Counted from the first letter of the stretch, positions 43,182-53,721 are shown. The stretch: DNA of 64,000 bases from Okapia johnstoni (GCA_024291935.2 CM044326.1:37633948-37697947); one strand, 5' to 3'. The notes: generated from the sequence alone by a model not told the origin. Program-made: numbers and translations.

Positions 43182-43400
43182 TGTGCAAAGTCACCTTAGT
43201 CACGTCGAACTCTTTGCAACCCTGTGGACCTTAGCCCTCCAGGATCCTCCATCCATGAGATTCTCCAGGCAAGAATACTGGAGCGGGTTGCCATGCCCAC
43301 CTCCAGGGGATCTTCCTGACCCAGGGATCGAACCTGTGTCTCTTACATCTCCTGGATGGGCAGGTGGGTTCTTTACCACTAGCACCACCTGGGAAGACCA
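43182..43400 (-). mobile_element. Bov-tA SINE, Bov-tA3-like
   Basis: Reverse full-length copy. The flanks tctatatttatgcata (43166-43181) and tctatacttatacata (43401-43416) agree at 14 of 16 positions and are probably a worn TSD. Confidence 0.94.
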
Positions 43401-43446
43401 TCTATACTTATACATAGAAAGAACAATCCATTGTCAAACTTTTAAA

Positions 43447-43580
43447 CTTTTTTTTTGTTTGTTTTTAATTTAGCCTCGTCCCGTGGCTTGCAGGATCTTA
43501 ATTCCCTGACCAAGGGGTGAATCAGGGCCCCTGTAATGGAAGCATGGAGTTCTAACCACCTGATCACCAGGGAATTCCCT
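43447..43580 (-). mobile_element. CHR-2 type SINE
   Basis: TTTAGCCTCGTCCCGTGGCT, TGCAGGATCTTAATTCCCTG, AGTTCTAACCACCTGATCAC and CAGGGAATTCCC. Reverse copy with a T-rich (poly-A) end at the left. Confidence 0.85.
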
Positions 43581-43713
43581 TAACATTTCTCTTTATTTCA
43601 ATAACATCTATTAATCGTATATCTCGGAAGTAACTTATTCTCTCTAAACTTCAGAATAAGAATCTCTAAAGTGAAGATAACTAAATATAATTTCCTTAAG
43701 GATTAAATAAAGA

Positions 43714-43714
<1 letters not shown>

Positions 43715-43763
<49 letters not shown>
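43715..43763. repeat. (TG)24 microsatellite
   Basis: An uninterrupted 49-base TG run. It gives the Val/Cys and Thr/His frames that look like proteins but are not. Confidence 0.98.
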
Positions 43764-43764
<1 letters not shown>

Positions 43765-44104
43765 TCCTTCTTCCCAAGCCTGGTCCATGTGAGAGCTCCT
43801 TTCAGAGTGAAGATCTTGGCCAGATTCATCTCTTCTGGATATTCCTTACCCACGTGGCCTGACCAGGATAGCAGTGAAGACTTAGGTGACCTGGGAGATC
43901 AGCTGCCCTGCCCATCCCCTCTGCCCGGCCCCATTCAGAGGTCTGCTGGGACCATTGCCATCCACCCAGCGGAGGACCCTGTCCACCTCTCATTCCTCTC
44001 CCACACCTGCCAGGGGGAGGTGTGACCCATCTGCTAGGATTCGGTCATGAACAGGTCCCTGGTCCGAACATCGTCAAATACCACAAAATGCCACCTCGAT
44101 TCCC
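43764..44104. other. No feature recognised
   Basis: GC-rich block (43840-44040). The frame from 43714 depends on the TG run. No exon supported. Confidence 0.45.
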
Positions 44105-44240
44105 AATAGCTTTCTTGTCTGGCAAATAGGGTTAATGACAAGTGCCTTGCTTATCTCCCAGAGCTACTGTAGAGATCAAATGAGATAATAAATGTGAAAG
44201 CCTTTTGTCATCTCCAAAGTCGTACACAATTACAAGGATC
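44105..44240 (+). mobile_element. MIR SINE remnant
   Basis: CTTTCTTGTCTGGCAAATAG, GAGATCAAATGAGATAATAA and ATGTGAAAGCC match the MIR 3' half. Confidence 0.65.
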
Positions 44241-45642
44241 AGCCGTAATCACTCAATATAGTGCGTGTCTGCTCCTACATCTGTTGCTCCCACCCCAAGA
44301 CTTCAGTTTCTGCCAGGTGAAGGCTGAAACCCTGGAACTTAAGACATCAGACCTGACACAGCCACCAAAGGAGAAATATCTGAAAGAACAAGAAGTCGTC
44401 ACATTATCTTACGCTATCAATGGCTTATGAAGAGATGACACACGATTACACAACTCCACCATCCTCTAGCCCTTCTGAGACAGATTTTCACTGAGTTTTA
44501 CAATATATGCCCTGGATGTCAAGATGTATATTAGGGGCCATAAACAATAACAAATGGCGACATCATGATCGCCACGGAAAATAGACAATGAAAGAGAAAA
44601 CAATATCTTATTACTGGAGTAAGTGAAATAGAAATCAGGGGCACATTTTCAAGATTAGGAATGAGATTAGAAAATTGACAACATGATAACGTTTAACAAA
44701 AATGAGACTCAGCAATGCTGCAGACTGTAAAAGGCATGGTGGTACATCCACATTTCATAATAGGGTATTTTGTGATGTTTCTAGTGTTACATGAACCATT
44801 TCAACTATGAAAGGATTATCTGTAGGTTTGAGTCAGAAACTGTGTTTTATAACCTATTTTAAACCTAATCTGATGTCCATTGAAAACTTTGTAAATGTAA
44901 AATAATGCTTTTTTCCCCCTCTAATTTACCAGTTTCTAAGTCACGGACATATAGCTGGCAAGTTTCTAATGATTTACAAATTCCTGTAATCTTATTTCAT
45001 AGGCTAGAGTACCAGAAAGCTGCACAGGGAAGACGCAGGAGGAAATAGCAGAAAAGAGTCCAATCTCTCCTGTCTGTTGTTGTAACTTAGGAGAATTTGG
45101 GAAGTGAGCTATTTGATAAGTGATTCCACTCATTCCCAAAAGTGGAGTTATATCCTTCAATGATATGGGTCACTATGCTTTATTCACTCTCTGCCAACTT
45201 TGGGTTATGCATTCAGGTTTTAAAATATTCAGCCTCAAAATGCAGTGCACACAATTTTGAAATCCATTTTCCACTATGGGTCTCTAAATGGGATGCAAAC
45301 CTGATAAAGGTCTCATGGGTGAAATTTGAAATTTGTCCCATTTGATGTGACTCCAAGAGGATTTATAGTAGCAGCAACAAAGATAGTCAAATTATTTCCC
45401 ATCTTAAACGGGAATTGATGGCAGCCACTTGAGACATAGCCCTGAGGACCGAGGTCTTTTAGTTGTGGAGCCGACAGAGAGGAATGCGCACAGACACGAG
45501 GGTGAACTCCCTGGGCTTGTCGGAATCTGAGCGTGGGGGCCAGAGGTAGCAGCCAAAATTGAAAGTACAGATAAATAGAAAGGAGGTGTCGGTCCTGTGC
45601 CTGATGCTAAATGTGTTCTAACTTTATCTTCCCAGCACTCCA
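44241..45642. other. Repeat-poor stretch, no gene seen
   Basis: 1.4 kb without a repeat I recognise. The part at 44480-44930 is AT-rich with isolated CpG words (GGCGACATCATGATCGCC) and may be regulatory. Confidence 0.45.
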
Positions 45643-45730
45643 TGGCTTCCCAGGAGGTGCTAGTGGTAAAGAACCCTCCTGCCAAAGCAAAAGACGTAAG
45701 AGACTGATTCCTGTTTATGTATGGTGAAAA

Positions 45731-45861
45731 CCACCTCATTAAAGAATACTGGAGTGGGTTGTCATGTCCGTCCTCCAGGGGATCTTCCCGATCCAGGGAT
45801 CGAACCCGGGTCTCCCACATTGCAGGCAGACACTTCACCCCCTGAGCCACCAGGGAAGCCC
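45731..45861 (-). mobile_element. Bov-tA piece lacking its 3' end
   Basis: Reverse copy of the head and body (AAGAATACTGGAGTGGGTTG to GAGCCACCAGGGAAGCCC). The BovB-type tail is absent, which normal 5' truncation cannot explain. About 36 unassigned bases lie before it. Confidence 0.85.
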
Positions 45862-45920
45862 ATAAAGAAATTAGCCTCCAATTAAAATAAATAAATTAAT
45901 TAAACAAACAAACAAACAAA
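45862..45920 (+). mobile_element. L1 3' terminus with A-rich tail
   Basis: ATTAGCCTCCAATTAAAATA then an AAATAAATTAA and (AAAC)n tail matches the complement of the L1 3' end seen at 4430-4475. Only the very end is present, fused to the inverted SINE piece on its left. Confidence 0.8.
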
Positions 45921-46195
45921 AAAGACAAGGGTTAGATCCCTGGGTGGGGAAGATCCCCTGGAGGAGGACAGGACAACCCACTCCAGGATTCTTGACTGGA
46001 GAATCCCATGGACAGAGGAGCCTGGTGGGCTACAGTCCATGGGCCTCAAGGAGCTCAACATGACTGAAGTGACTTAGCACACACTCCATTTTTCAGAGGG
46101 AGACTGAGTCTGGGGGAGATTTGGTGACTATGCTAGGACCTCACAGCAGCAAGTTGATCGCCAACGTGTCTGATGCCAAACCCCAGTTTTCCTTG

Positions 46196-46443
46196 ATGCT
46201 TATCTATTTTATATACAGTAGTTGTATATGTTAACCCCAAATGCCTAATTTAGCCTTCCCCGTTTCCCCTTTTGTAATCACAAGTTTGTTTTCTGTGTCT
46301 GTGGGTCCGTTTCTGTTTTGTAAATAAGTTCATTTCTACCATTTTTTTAGATTCTGCATATAAGCAGTATTGTATATTTGTCTTCCTCTGTCTGGCTTAC
46401 TTCACTTAGTATGATCATTTCTAGACCCATCCAGTTAGTAGTT
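46196..46443 (-). mobile_element. Artiodactyl L1 3' UTR fragment
   Basis: TTTTATATACAGTAGTTGTA, TTGTAATCACAAGTTTGTTT, TTCACTTAGTATGATCATTT and CTAGACCCATCCAGTTAG are antisense L1 3' UTR and ORF2-end words. Confidence 0.8.
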
Positions 46444-47619
46444 TTAGCATCACCTGAGGACTTACCAGAATTGCCGATGTTCGCATCTTTAGAACAAGAA
46501 TCTGCATTTTCAAAAGCTCTGCAAGAGATTCACAGGGCATTAACGTGAGAGAAGCACTGATCTAAACAGCCATGAAATGGCTTGGTGATGTGTGCTGATA
46601 TACATCAGTGGTGCAGACAGATGGTGGAATGAGAAGCAAAAATTCAGCTTCTCTCTGGGTTCATGTTATTGAGACAAAATGATGTGGTTTGGGGATACAA
46701 GACCCCTTAGAATTCCATCTGGTCTCTTAGGTTCACTTTAAAGATGAAGATACTGAGGCCTAGGGACGCAGAGAGAAGCTCTGGAAATCTCAAAGCCAGT
46801 TCTGTATTCAGAGTCCAGAGAGGAGGGGTCCTTTTCTCCATCACACTGTGAACTTGAGCCAGCTTGCCTTCTCCTCTGTTCTTTCTTTCCTTAGAAGATG
46901 CGCCCCCACCCCCACCCCCTTGTGTGCTCAGGTCAGTGTAGAGGAGAAAATTACATGCCTAGAGCTCAGGGCTGCTCAAAATGACCTCCTCTCCCGCCCC
47001 GGAGTGAAGATGCCTTCTCTGCCCCAACAGCGCGTTCCACTGCTCAGCTGTGCTTGGGGTTCAATTTCATCCTCAATAATTCATTCTGCAAGAATCTCTA
47101 GTAGCTTTATAAATCTGGAGAGCAATAAAATCATCAACTTTTCTTAAGCTTAAATTAGGTTCAGATCCTTCTGTTCCCTTTAAGTGAGAGCAAAAGGGGT
47201 GCTCCGTGTTCCTTTCCACATGCATTCGTGAGCATCTACCAGGGCCCCGAGCTTTCTCCTAGCCCTCCGTCAACTAGTCTTTCATTGCAATTGATTTTTG
47301 CTTAGAAATTCAGGGTTTACAATGTCCTTTTACACACACAGTCCCACTTTATCCCATCAAATGATGAATATGAAAAACATATGCATTGATGTTCAGATGC
47401 TAGTTAAAACGGTCATAATATTAATGCAGATACTCGTGTGAAATTGAGAATAGTGACAAAAACAAGCCTTATGGGTCAGGCATTGAAAAGTTCATGGAAA
47501 TGATGCACATAAAAACTTTCTTTATTGAACGATGGCTTCTCAGATACTGTGAGAGTTGCCTGAATCCAAAGGTATAGTCAGTGACATGTGCAATGTCCCA
47601 GGTGACTTTGTGTTTTCCT
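46444..47619. other. No gene; one MIR piece
   Basis: 46735-46830 (AGATGAAGATACTGAGGCCT, CTCAAAGCCAGTTCTGTATT) is a reverse MIR. The rest is unassigned. Confidence 0.5.
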
Positions 47620-48126
47620 TTGTGTAGTGTTGTAGGAAGATTAGAGGACCCCACAAGAAGTGCCCGTATAAGCCTTGAAATCCGTGATCGTGTCACCTCA
47701 TGTGGCAAAAGGGACCTTGCAAATATGATGGAGGATATGGACCTTGAGATGAGAGATGATCCTGGGCTATCGAGGCAAACCCAATCTAATCATATATGCC
47801 TCCTAAAAGTAGAGAACACTTCCCTGCTTAAGTAGAGAGAGAGGGGAACATGAAGGCCAGACTGGAGAGATGTTGCCTTGCTGGCTTTGGAGATGCAGGA
47901 AAATCTATGAGCCAGGAATGGGGACACTTTCCAGAAGCTAGAAAAAGCAAGGGGAAGAAATCTTACTCTAAAACCTCCAGGAAGAAATACAGCCTTACTT
48001 CTTGCTTTTAGCCCAGTGAAACTTGTCTTGGGCTCTCGACCTATAGGACTCTAAGATAATGAGTATGTGTTGTTTGAGTCACTGAGTTCATAGTAATTTG
48101 TTACAGCAGCCCTGGGAAACTAACAG
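47620..48126 (+). mobile_element. MLT1-type MaLR LTR
   Basis: Near full length: GTTGTAGGAAGATTAGAGGA, TCATGTGGCAAAAGGGACCT, CTTTTAGCCCAGTGAAACTT, GGACTCTAAGATAATGAGTA, TAATTTGTTACAGCAGCCCT, AACTAACAGG. The reading order shows plus orientation. The two frames at its left edge are LTR artefacts. Confidence 0.78.
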
Positions 48127-48292
48127 GGATGCATTTATCATCTCAAAGAAAGTGGAGGAAAGGTTCTCTGTGCCTTAGATCAAGAAACACCATGGGTAGA
48201 ACACAGCAGAGTTTGCAAACCTAAAAAATTCCTTTCCAGAAAAGGGGGAGGGGACAGATGAAGATGGTGTGGTATCACATTCCAATTTGCTT

Positions 48293-48615
48293 AGTCAGTT
48301 CAGTTCAGTCGCTCAGTCATGTCTGACTCTTTGCGGCCCCGTGGACTGCAGCACTCCAGGCTTCCCTGTCCTTCACCAACTCCTGGAGCTTGCTTAAACT
48401 CATGTCCATCGAGTCAGTGATGCCATCCAACCATCTCATTCTCTGTCACCCCCTTCTCCTCCTGCCTACAATCTTGCCCAGCATCGGGGTCTTTTTCAAC
48501 GAGTCCATTCTTCGCATCAGGTGGCCAAAGTACTGGAGTTTTAGTTTCGGCATCAGTCCTTCCAATGAATATTCAGGTCTAATTTACTTTAGGATTGACT
48601 GAATTGATCTGAGTA
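48293..48615 (-). mobile_element. BovB LINE 3' end
   Basis: Starts with the reverse tail AGTTCAGTTCAGTCGCTCAG and continues through CATCGAGTCAGTGATGCCAT, CACCCCCTTCTCCTCCTGCC and GTGGCCAAAGTACTGGAGTT to the region coding for the last part of the BovB ORF. One of the better preserved tails. Confidence 0.95.
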
Positions 48616-48621
48616 GCCCTG

Positions 48622-48828
48622 TGGAAAGCTTGGGAACCAGGCTGCCTGGGTTCTGATACAAGCAGTGTCACTAACTAGCTGTATGGCCTTGGGGAATCTA
48701 CCCAACCTCTCAGGATCTCAGCTCCCTAAACTAAGAAATAGGTAATCACAATACTGATGCAGGTGTTATGTGAGGAAAGAATGAGTTAACATGGATAAGC
48801 ACTAACACGGTGCCTGGTATGCAGTCAG
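48622..48828 (+). mobile_element. MIR SINE remnant, near full length
   Basis: AACCAGGCTGCCTGGGTTCT, ACTAACTAGCTGTATGGCCT, CAACCTCTCAGGATCTCAG and AACACGGTGCCTGGTATGCA cover most of the MIR length. It lies directly between a BovB and a Bov-tA. Confidence 0.85.
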
Positions 48829-49022
48829 TTCCCTGGTGCCACAGTGGTAAGGAATCCGCCTGCCAATGCAGGAGACATGGGTTCGATCTCTGAGTCAGGA
48901 AGATCCCCCGGAGAAGGAAATGGCAATGCACTCTAGTATACTTGGCTGGGAAATCCTACAGACAAAGGAAACTGGCAGACTATAGCCATAAAAGAGTCAG
49001 ATCGGACTTAGCAACTAAACAA
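48829..49022 (+). mobile_element. Bov-tA SINE
   Basis: Forward copy from GTTCCCTGGTGCCACAGTGG to CGGACTTAGCAACTAAACA. It is more diverged than most (e.g. CTGGCAGACTATAGCCAT). Confidence 0.92.
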
Positions 49023-49084
49023 GTTTAGCCTAAGCATTTAGTTGGGGGGCGGTGGGGAATAAGAAAACATTTTGAAACTTTTGG

Positions 49085-49240
49085 AATGTGGAAAGAACAG
49101 AATCCATGGGGTCATATTCAAGTCATAGCTCAACTGAAATGAAAAGCTGTTTATTAATTTCTTTGGTCTTTGGTTACCTCTCTCTAAAGAAAATAGAGCT
49201 ACCTAATGGCATTCGCATAAGGTTGAAATCTGGTGACACA
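49085..49240 (+). mobile_element. MIR SINE remnant
   Basis: TGTGGAAAGAACAGAATCCA, TCATATTCAAGTCATAGCTC and TTGGTTACCTCTCTCTAAAG fit forward MIR. It explains the start of the 139-codon frame at 49088. Confidence 0.55.
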
Positions 49241-49662
49241 GGCCGACATCTCTGTCTAGTCCATGTGAGGACCACACTGCATGCACCTTGGATCATAGAC
49301 CCCCAGACTATAAATCACCATTCACTGCCCCCCACCTGCTCATTGGTGCTTTGGGAAGCTTTAAGGGTCTTCTCTTTATCTCCATTGTTTGAAAAGTGGC
49401 AGCCCTTGCTGTGTTTTCTTCCTATTTTTTTTAACATCCATTGTTCAGGGCATTCAGAAGGATTTTTTCAAGTCGATTTCTGGGATTTTTTTTTAATTCC
49501 TGAATAATGTGAGTGATTTATTTGATTTACGGAGTAATTGTTTTCAAGGCTAAGGGACATTTTCAATTTTTAAAACCAAGTTTTTTTGTGTTGTGCCCCA
49601 TGTAGTGGACATAGATATCACAGACTTTTAAGATTAATCTGAATTGTTAATAAATTCTCTAT
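49241..49662. other. No feature recognised
   Basis: Remainder of a 139-codon plus-strand frame without motifs. AT-rich from 49470. Confidence 0.45.
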
Positions 49663-49669
49663 CTTTCTT

Positions 49670-49876
49670 GCATGCGTGCATGCTAAGTCACTTCAGTCGT
49701 CTCTATTTGTGACCCCATGGACTGTAGCCTCTATCCATGGGATTCTCCAGGCAAAAATACTGGAGTGGGTTGGCATTTCCTTCTCCAGGGGATCTTCCCC
49801 ACCCAGGGATCGAATCTGTCTCTTAAGTCTCCTGCTTTGGCAGGCACCTTCTGTACCACTAGCGCCACATGGAAAG
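49670..49876 (-). mobile_element. Bov-tA SINE, Bov-tA3-like
   Basis: Reverse copy starting GCATGCGTGCATGCTAAGTC. Exact 7-bp TSDs ctttctt at 49663-49669 and 49877-49883. Confidence 0.94.
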
Positions 49877-50018
49877 CTTTCTTAAGTGCAGATATTTCAT
49901 AATGCGTTAAAGCTTTGCTTTCCTGAAAGTATATATTTTGTCTATATTTGTTTATGGCTCTTTTTTCTTTGGAGATCAAATCTACATTCAATAAAATGAA
50001 CAAATCATAAGCATACGT

Positions 50019-50250
50019 TGGCCACCTGATGTGAAGAGCTGACTCATTGGTAAAGATCAATGCTGGGAAAGATTGAAGGCAGGAGGAGAAGGGGAAGACA
50101 GAGGATGAGATGGCTGGATGGCATCACCGACTCGATGGATATGAGTTTGAGCAAGCTCTGGTAGTTGGTGACGGACAGGGAAGCCTGGCATGCTGCGGTC
50201 TATGGGGTTGCAAAGAGTCGGACATGACCGAGGGACTGAATCAATGAGCT
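50019..50250 (+). mobile_element. BovB LINE 3' end
   Basis: TTGGCCACCTGATGTGAAGA, GATGGCTGGATGGCATCACC and GACATGACCGAGGGACTGAA. It is strongly truncated and lies inside the old L1. Confidence 0.93.
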
Positions 50251-50621
50251 TTAACCAACATATACACCCACATAGCCAAAAGTACTGCCACGATATGGAA
50301 CACTGTCAGCACCCCAGAAAGTTCCCTCATGAGCCTTCGCAGTGACTCCCCACCTCCACCCCACCTTGAGGCACCTACTATTCTGCGCCCCCCCATATGC
50401 TATTTTGACCTGTTCTTAAACTGTATATCAAAGGAATCATATAATACATTCTCCTTTGTTACTTCAACATGCTTTTGAGGTTTATCCATGTTGCTTCATG
50501 AATCAGTAGCCGGTTCTTTTTTGTTTCTCAGTATTCCCTTGTACCAACACAGCACCATCTGTTCATCCATTGCCCCTCCATGCACCCCTCATCTATTATA
50601 AATAAGGGTGAATCCCCTCCC

Positions 50622-51063
50622 CCAGGTCAATAGGTGTCCAATATGCTACTGGAGAAGAGTGGAGAAACAGCTCCAGAAGGAAGGAAGAGGCTGAGCCAAA
50701 GCAGAAACAACGCCCAGTTGTGGATGTGTCTGGTGGTGACAATAAAGTCTGATACTGTAAAGAACACTATTGCATAGGAACCTGGGATGTTAGGTCCATG
50801 AGTCAAGGTAAATTGGAAGTGGTCAAAGAGGAGATGGCAAGAGTGAACATCTTTTAGGAATCAGTAAATTAAAATGGACAGAAACGGGCAAATTTAATTC
50901 AGATGACCATTATATCTACTACTGTGGACAAGAATCCCTTAGAAGAAATGGAGTAGCCCTCATAGTCAACAGAAAAGATGGTGAAGAACAGGGGACCCTG
51001 GCACGCTGCAGTCCATGGGGTCACAAAGAGTTGGACATGACTGAGTGACTGAATGCCAACAAC
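50622..51063 (+). mobile_element. BovB with large internal deletion
   Basis: 50622-50984 carries the 5' non-coding part and the start of the endonuclease region. IGTWDVRSMSQGKLEVVKEE is readable, then after a frame break NSDDHYIYYCGQESLRRNGV. At about 50985 it jumps to the last 75 bases of BovB (CCTGGCACGCTGCAGTCCAT to CTGAGTGACTGAA). The reverse transcriptase region is absent. It lies inside the old L1. Confidence 0.9.
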
Positions 51064-51456
51064 AAACATATCCTTACAAATCTTCTTGTGTTTTATCTTT
51101 TCCACTTGTACTGGGTAAACACCTAGCAATAGACTTTTTGGTGTACATTTAGTGTTTTGCCATTATAGCTGTACCATTTTTCGCTACTAACCAGTAATAT
51201 GCTTTCTATTTGTTCCATATCCTTGCCAACAGTTAGCATCATCTGTACTTTTAATTTCAACCATTTCTGCAAGTATATAGTGATATCTCAACATGGTTTT
51301 CATATGTATCTCCCTGATAATGATTAGTGCTGAACACTTTTTCGTATCCTTATTTGTTATTTGTCTGTATTCTTTCATGAAATATCTGCTGTCCAATTTT
51401 GTTGTTGTTGTTGTTGTGTTATTTGTCTTTGTATTAATTTGTCCAAATCAATTTGT

Positions 51457-51807
51457 AGCTTACCTGGTGGCTTGGTAAAGAACCTGCCTGCTATTGCAGG
51501 AGACACAGGTTTGATCCCTGGGTTGAGAAGACACCTGGAGTAGGAAATGGGAACCCATTCCAGCATTCTTGCGGGGGAAATCCCATGGACAGAGCTGACT
51601 CATTGGAAAAGACCCTGATGCTTGCAAAGATTGAAGGCAAAAGGAGAAGGGGACGGCAAAGGATGAGATGGTTAGATAGCATCACTGACTCAATGAACAT
51701 GAATTTGAGCAAACTCCAGGAGATAATGAAGGACAGGGAAGTCTGGGGTGCTGCAGTTCATGGGGTTGCAAAGAGTCAGACACAACTTAGCGACTGAACA
51801 ACAACAA
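51457..51807 (+). mobile_element. Bov-tA head fused to long BovB tail
   Basis: 51457-51594 is a Bov-tA head and body (GCTTACCTGGTGGCTTGGTA, GGTTTGATCCCTGGGTTGAG, TCCCATGGACAGAG). From 51595 it is BovB 3' sequence starting CTGACTCATTGGAAAAGACC, which normal Bov-tA does not contain, ending ACTTAGCGACTGAACAACAA. The last codons of the BovB ORF are readable as a 70-codon frame. The two parents share agag at the junction. Confidence 0.9.
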
Positions 51808-52559
51808 GGTGCATAATTAACATTTGTTGAGTTGAATTAAGTTCTTGTGTTTCTTCAGGAGGCAGAACACATCCTAACCTGGTTGGTGGTAATAGAACCT
51901 CATTCCTGCGTGAACAGAACCTAGAAGTTGTCCCGTTATGATTACAAAGTGTGAACTCTGGGAGACATACTCTCTGACGCTATTACACATGCCCTCCTAC
52001 TGGGAGACTCTCCTGGGACCCTGTTTCCCCATCAACTTCTCCCGACTCTGTAGTAGGTTACAGGCAGGCACTCCTGGGTCTCCAGTGAGCTTTGCTTTGA
52101 TTCTCAGCCTTCCTACCTTGAATGCTCGGCACTGAGCTTTGGCGCCTGTGCTTATTTTTACTTATTTTCCTGTTTTCATTACAGGCTGCCACTGGGTTCT
52201 CGTAAGGCAAATTGGCCCCAACTCTTAAAAAACAAACAGTCTCTCCTAGTGCTTAGAAATAATTATCTCCAAGAGGGAACAAGGCAGCCCATCCATTGTC
52301 AGTCCTAAATGACACCATGGCTGGTGTGCAGTATTTAGAAGATTAATAACATCTGCTTTTTAAAATCATGGTTGGTCGCAGACTCCGGAGCTCACATCAA
52401 ACATATGGGGTATTTTGTATGCACGATATGCATGCAAACTCTACACAGCCAAGGCTGCTGACTAGAGAAAATGCTGTAAAAATAACATTAGTTTCCTTGT
52501 ATTGATGACATTATATGAGATGGATGTACTGACCCCATAAAGTACTATACATCTATTTA
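51808..52559. other. Repeat-poor stretch, no gene seen
   Basis: No repeat recognised. 52130-52560 is a candidate conserved block (see findings). Confidence 0.45.
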
Positions 52560-52720
52560 CCAAAGTCAGTCCATGGGACTGGTACTATTATTTCCGCTTA
52601 GCTTAAAGAAAAAGCCAAAGATCCAAGGGATTTAAAACTGAGCTAGCTTGCGACTGAGAGCAAGCCATGAAGCCAGAATTTAAACCCAAGGAGATGTGAT
52701 TCCCAGCAGAACTCTTTCAA
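52560..52720 (-). mobile_element. MIR SINE remnant
   Basis: ACTGGTACTATTATTTCCGC, AAGCCATGAAGCCAGAATTT and AAACCCAAGGAG fit reverse MIR. Confidence 0.6.
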
Positions 52721-53654
52721 CTTCCCCAGCCTGTTTCCAATTTTAGATCAACAGGGCATATTCAGAAGCCAAGAGTTTACAGAACATCCATGATGAGACA
52801 GGACCATTCCCTGATTTATTTAATCATCTTCCGCTACTCCGTTAAACACATCCTCAAGAGCAGAGTTTGACCAGGGCTATGCTTTCATCCTCAGAGCAGG
52901 GTCTGCGTTTGTTTCCTGATGTTGAGTAAAGCAGCTCTCATAATTGCAGATCAAGAGCTAGCATGAAAGCCCAGAAAGCTCAGCTCCTGATCGCTCCTGC
53001 CTGATACTCAAGACAAAAATGGACCAAACGACTGTCTGCATTTTAAACACGTTTCTCTGAGGTTTGCGTGTGTGTTTTTTTCTCTTCTTTTTTGTTCACG
53101 GTTAGAGAAGTTGGCAGCCTGCCCTTAGTCTTTCAAGCAGGTTTCAATGAGCAAAAAAAAAAAAAAAAGGAAAGAAAGGGTCGAAAACAATGAGCACGTG
53201 CACAATTTCTAAATGTTTCCAGGATGAAAACGGTCGTTCAGACATTATTTGAAAATAAACGAATATAAAGTCGGGAGTGGTACCTTTACTTTTCTCCTCT
53301 GTTGGTGAAGAGGGAGCAGAGCTTATGCCGGAACCAAGGGATTTCCCCCCAGGTCCCTAAGTATGAGAGCACACATATCTGTATTTGCCTGGATCTTTAG
53401 AAGGCAACTTTCTCCATAGCTCCAATCCTGTATTTCAGACCATCTCTCAATCTCTTTAGAAACTGATATCATTTGAGGATGTGTGTCTTCACTTGGCAAG
53501 CAAGGCGCCTGCTAGTTTCAGTGGGAGAAAGGAGCAAAGAATTAAGTGATGTTCTGGTACCTGCTCTGTCTTGACCATAGGATCCCGTGTACGGATAGTA
53601 GGAAAATGGCCAAGGACATGACTGTGAAACCAAGAGAAGGGTTGTGATCCCTTC
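52721..53654. other. Repeat-poor stretch, no gene seen
   Basis: An A15 run lies at 53155-53168. The block 53040-53290 has CpG words and a GCACGTGC palindrome (E-box). No exon supported. Confidence 0.45.
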
Positions 53655-53713
53655 CATTCATTTCACAAATGTGTATGGTGCCCTCCTGCATGCCAGGCAC
53701 TGGAGCCTCTAGA
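53655..53713 (+). mobile_element. L2-like 3' remnant
   Basis: CATTTCACAAATGTGTATGG, then TGCATGCCAGGCACTGGAG. Confidence 0.5.
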
Positions 53714-53721
53714 ACAAGATA

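Larger units (their letters stand above)
45643..46082 (+). mobile_element. Bov-tA SINE split by a chimeric insertion
   Basis: The head lies at 45643-45694 (GGCTTCCCAGGAGGTGCTAG to CGTAAGAGAC) and the rest at 45921-46082 (GACAAGGGTTAGATCCCTGG to GAAGTGACTTAGCACACAC). The break falls in the tRNA-like head just before the B box. An agac-type word is present on both sides of the inserted block. Confidence 0.85.
49940..51456 (-). mobile_element. Old L1 (L1M type), interrupted twice
   Basis: Pieces at 49940-50018, 50251-50621 and 51064-51456 follow L1 order in antisense. Words include TCAGCACCCCAGAAAGTTCC, GAGGTTTATCCATGTTGCTT, AACACCTAGCAATAGAC and ATCTCCCTGATAATGATTAG. BovB elements interrupt it at 50019 and 50622. 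The leftmost piece is uncertain. No useful ORF2 frame remains. Confidence 0.75.

Noticed and set aside
43644..44025. Frames with Val-Cys and Thr-His repeats
   Set aside because: Translation of the (TG)24 microsatellite.
45404..45850. 148-codon minus-strand frame
   Set aside because: Much of it is Bov-tA sequence read in the frame that often looks open in this SINE.
49088..49507. 139-codon plus-strand frame
   Set aside because: It begins inside a MIR and has no recognisable domain.
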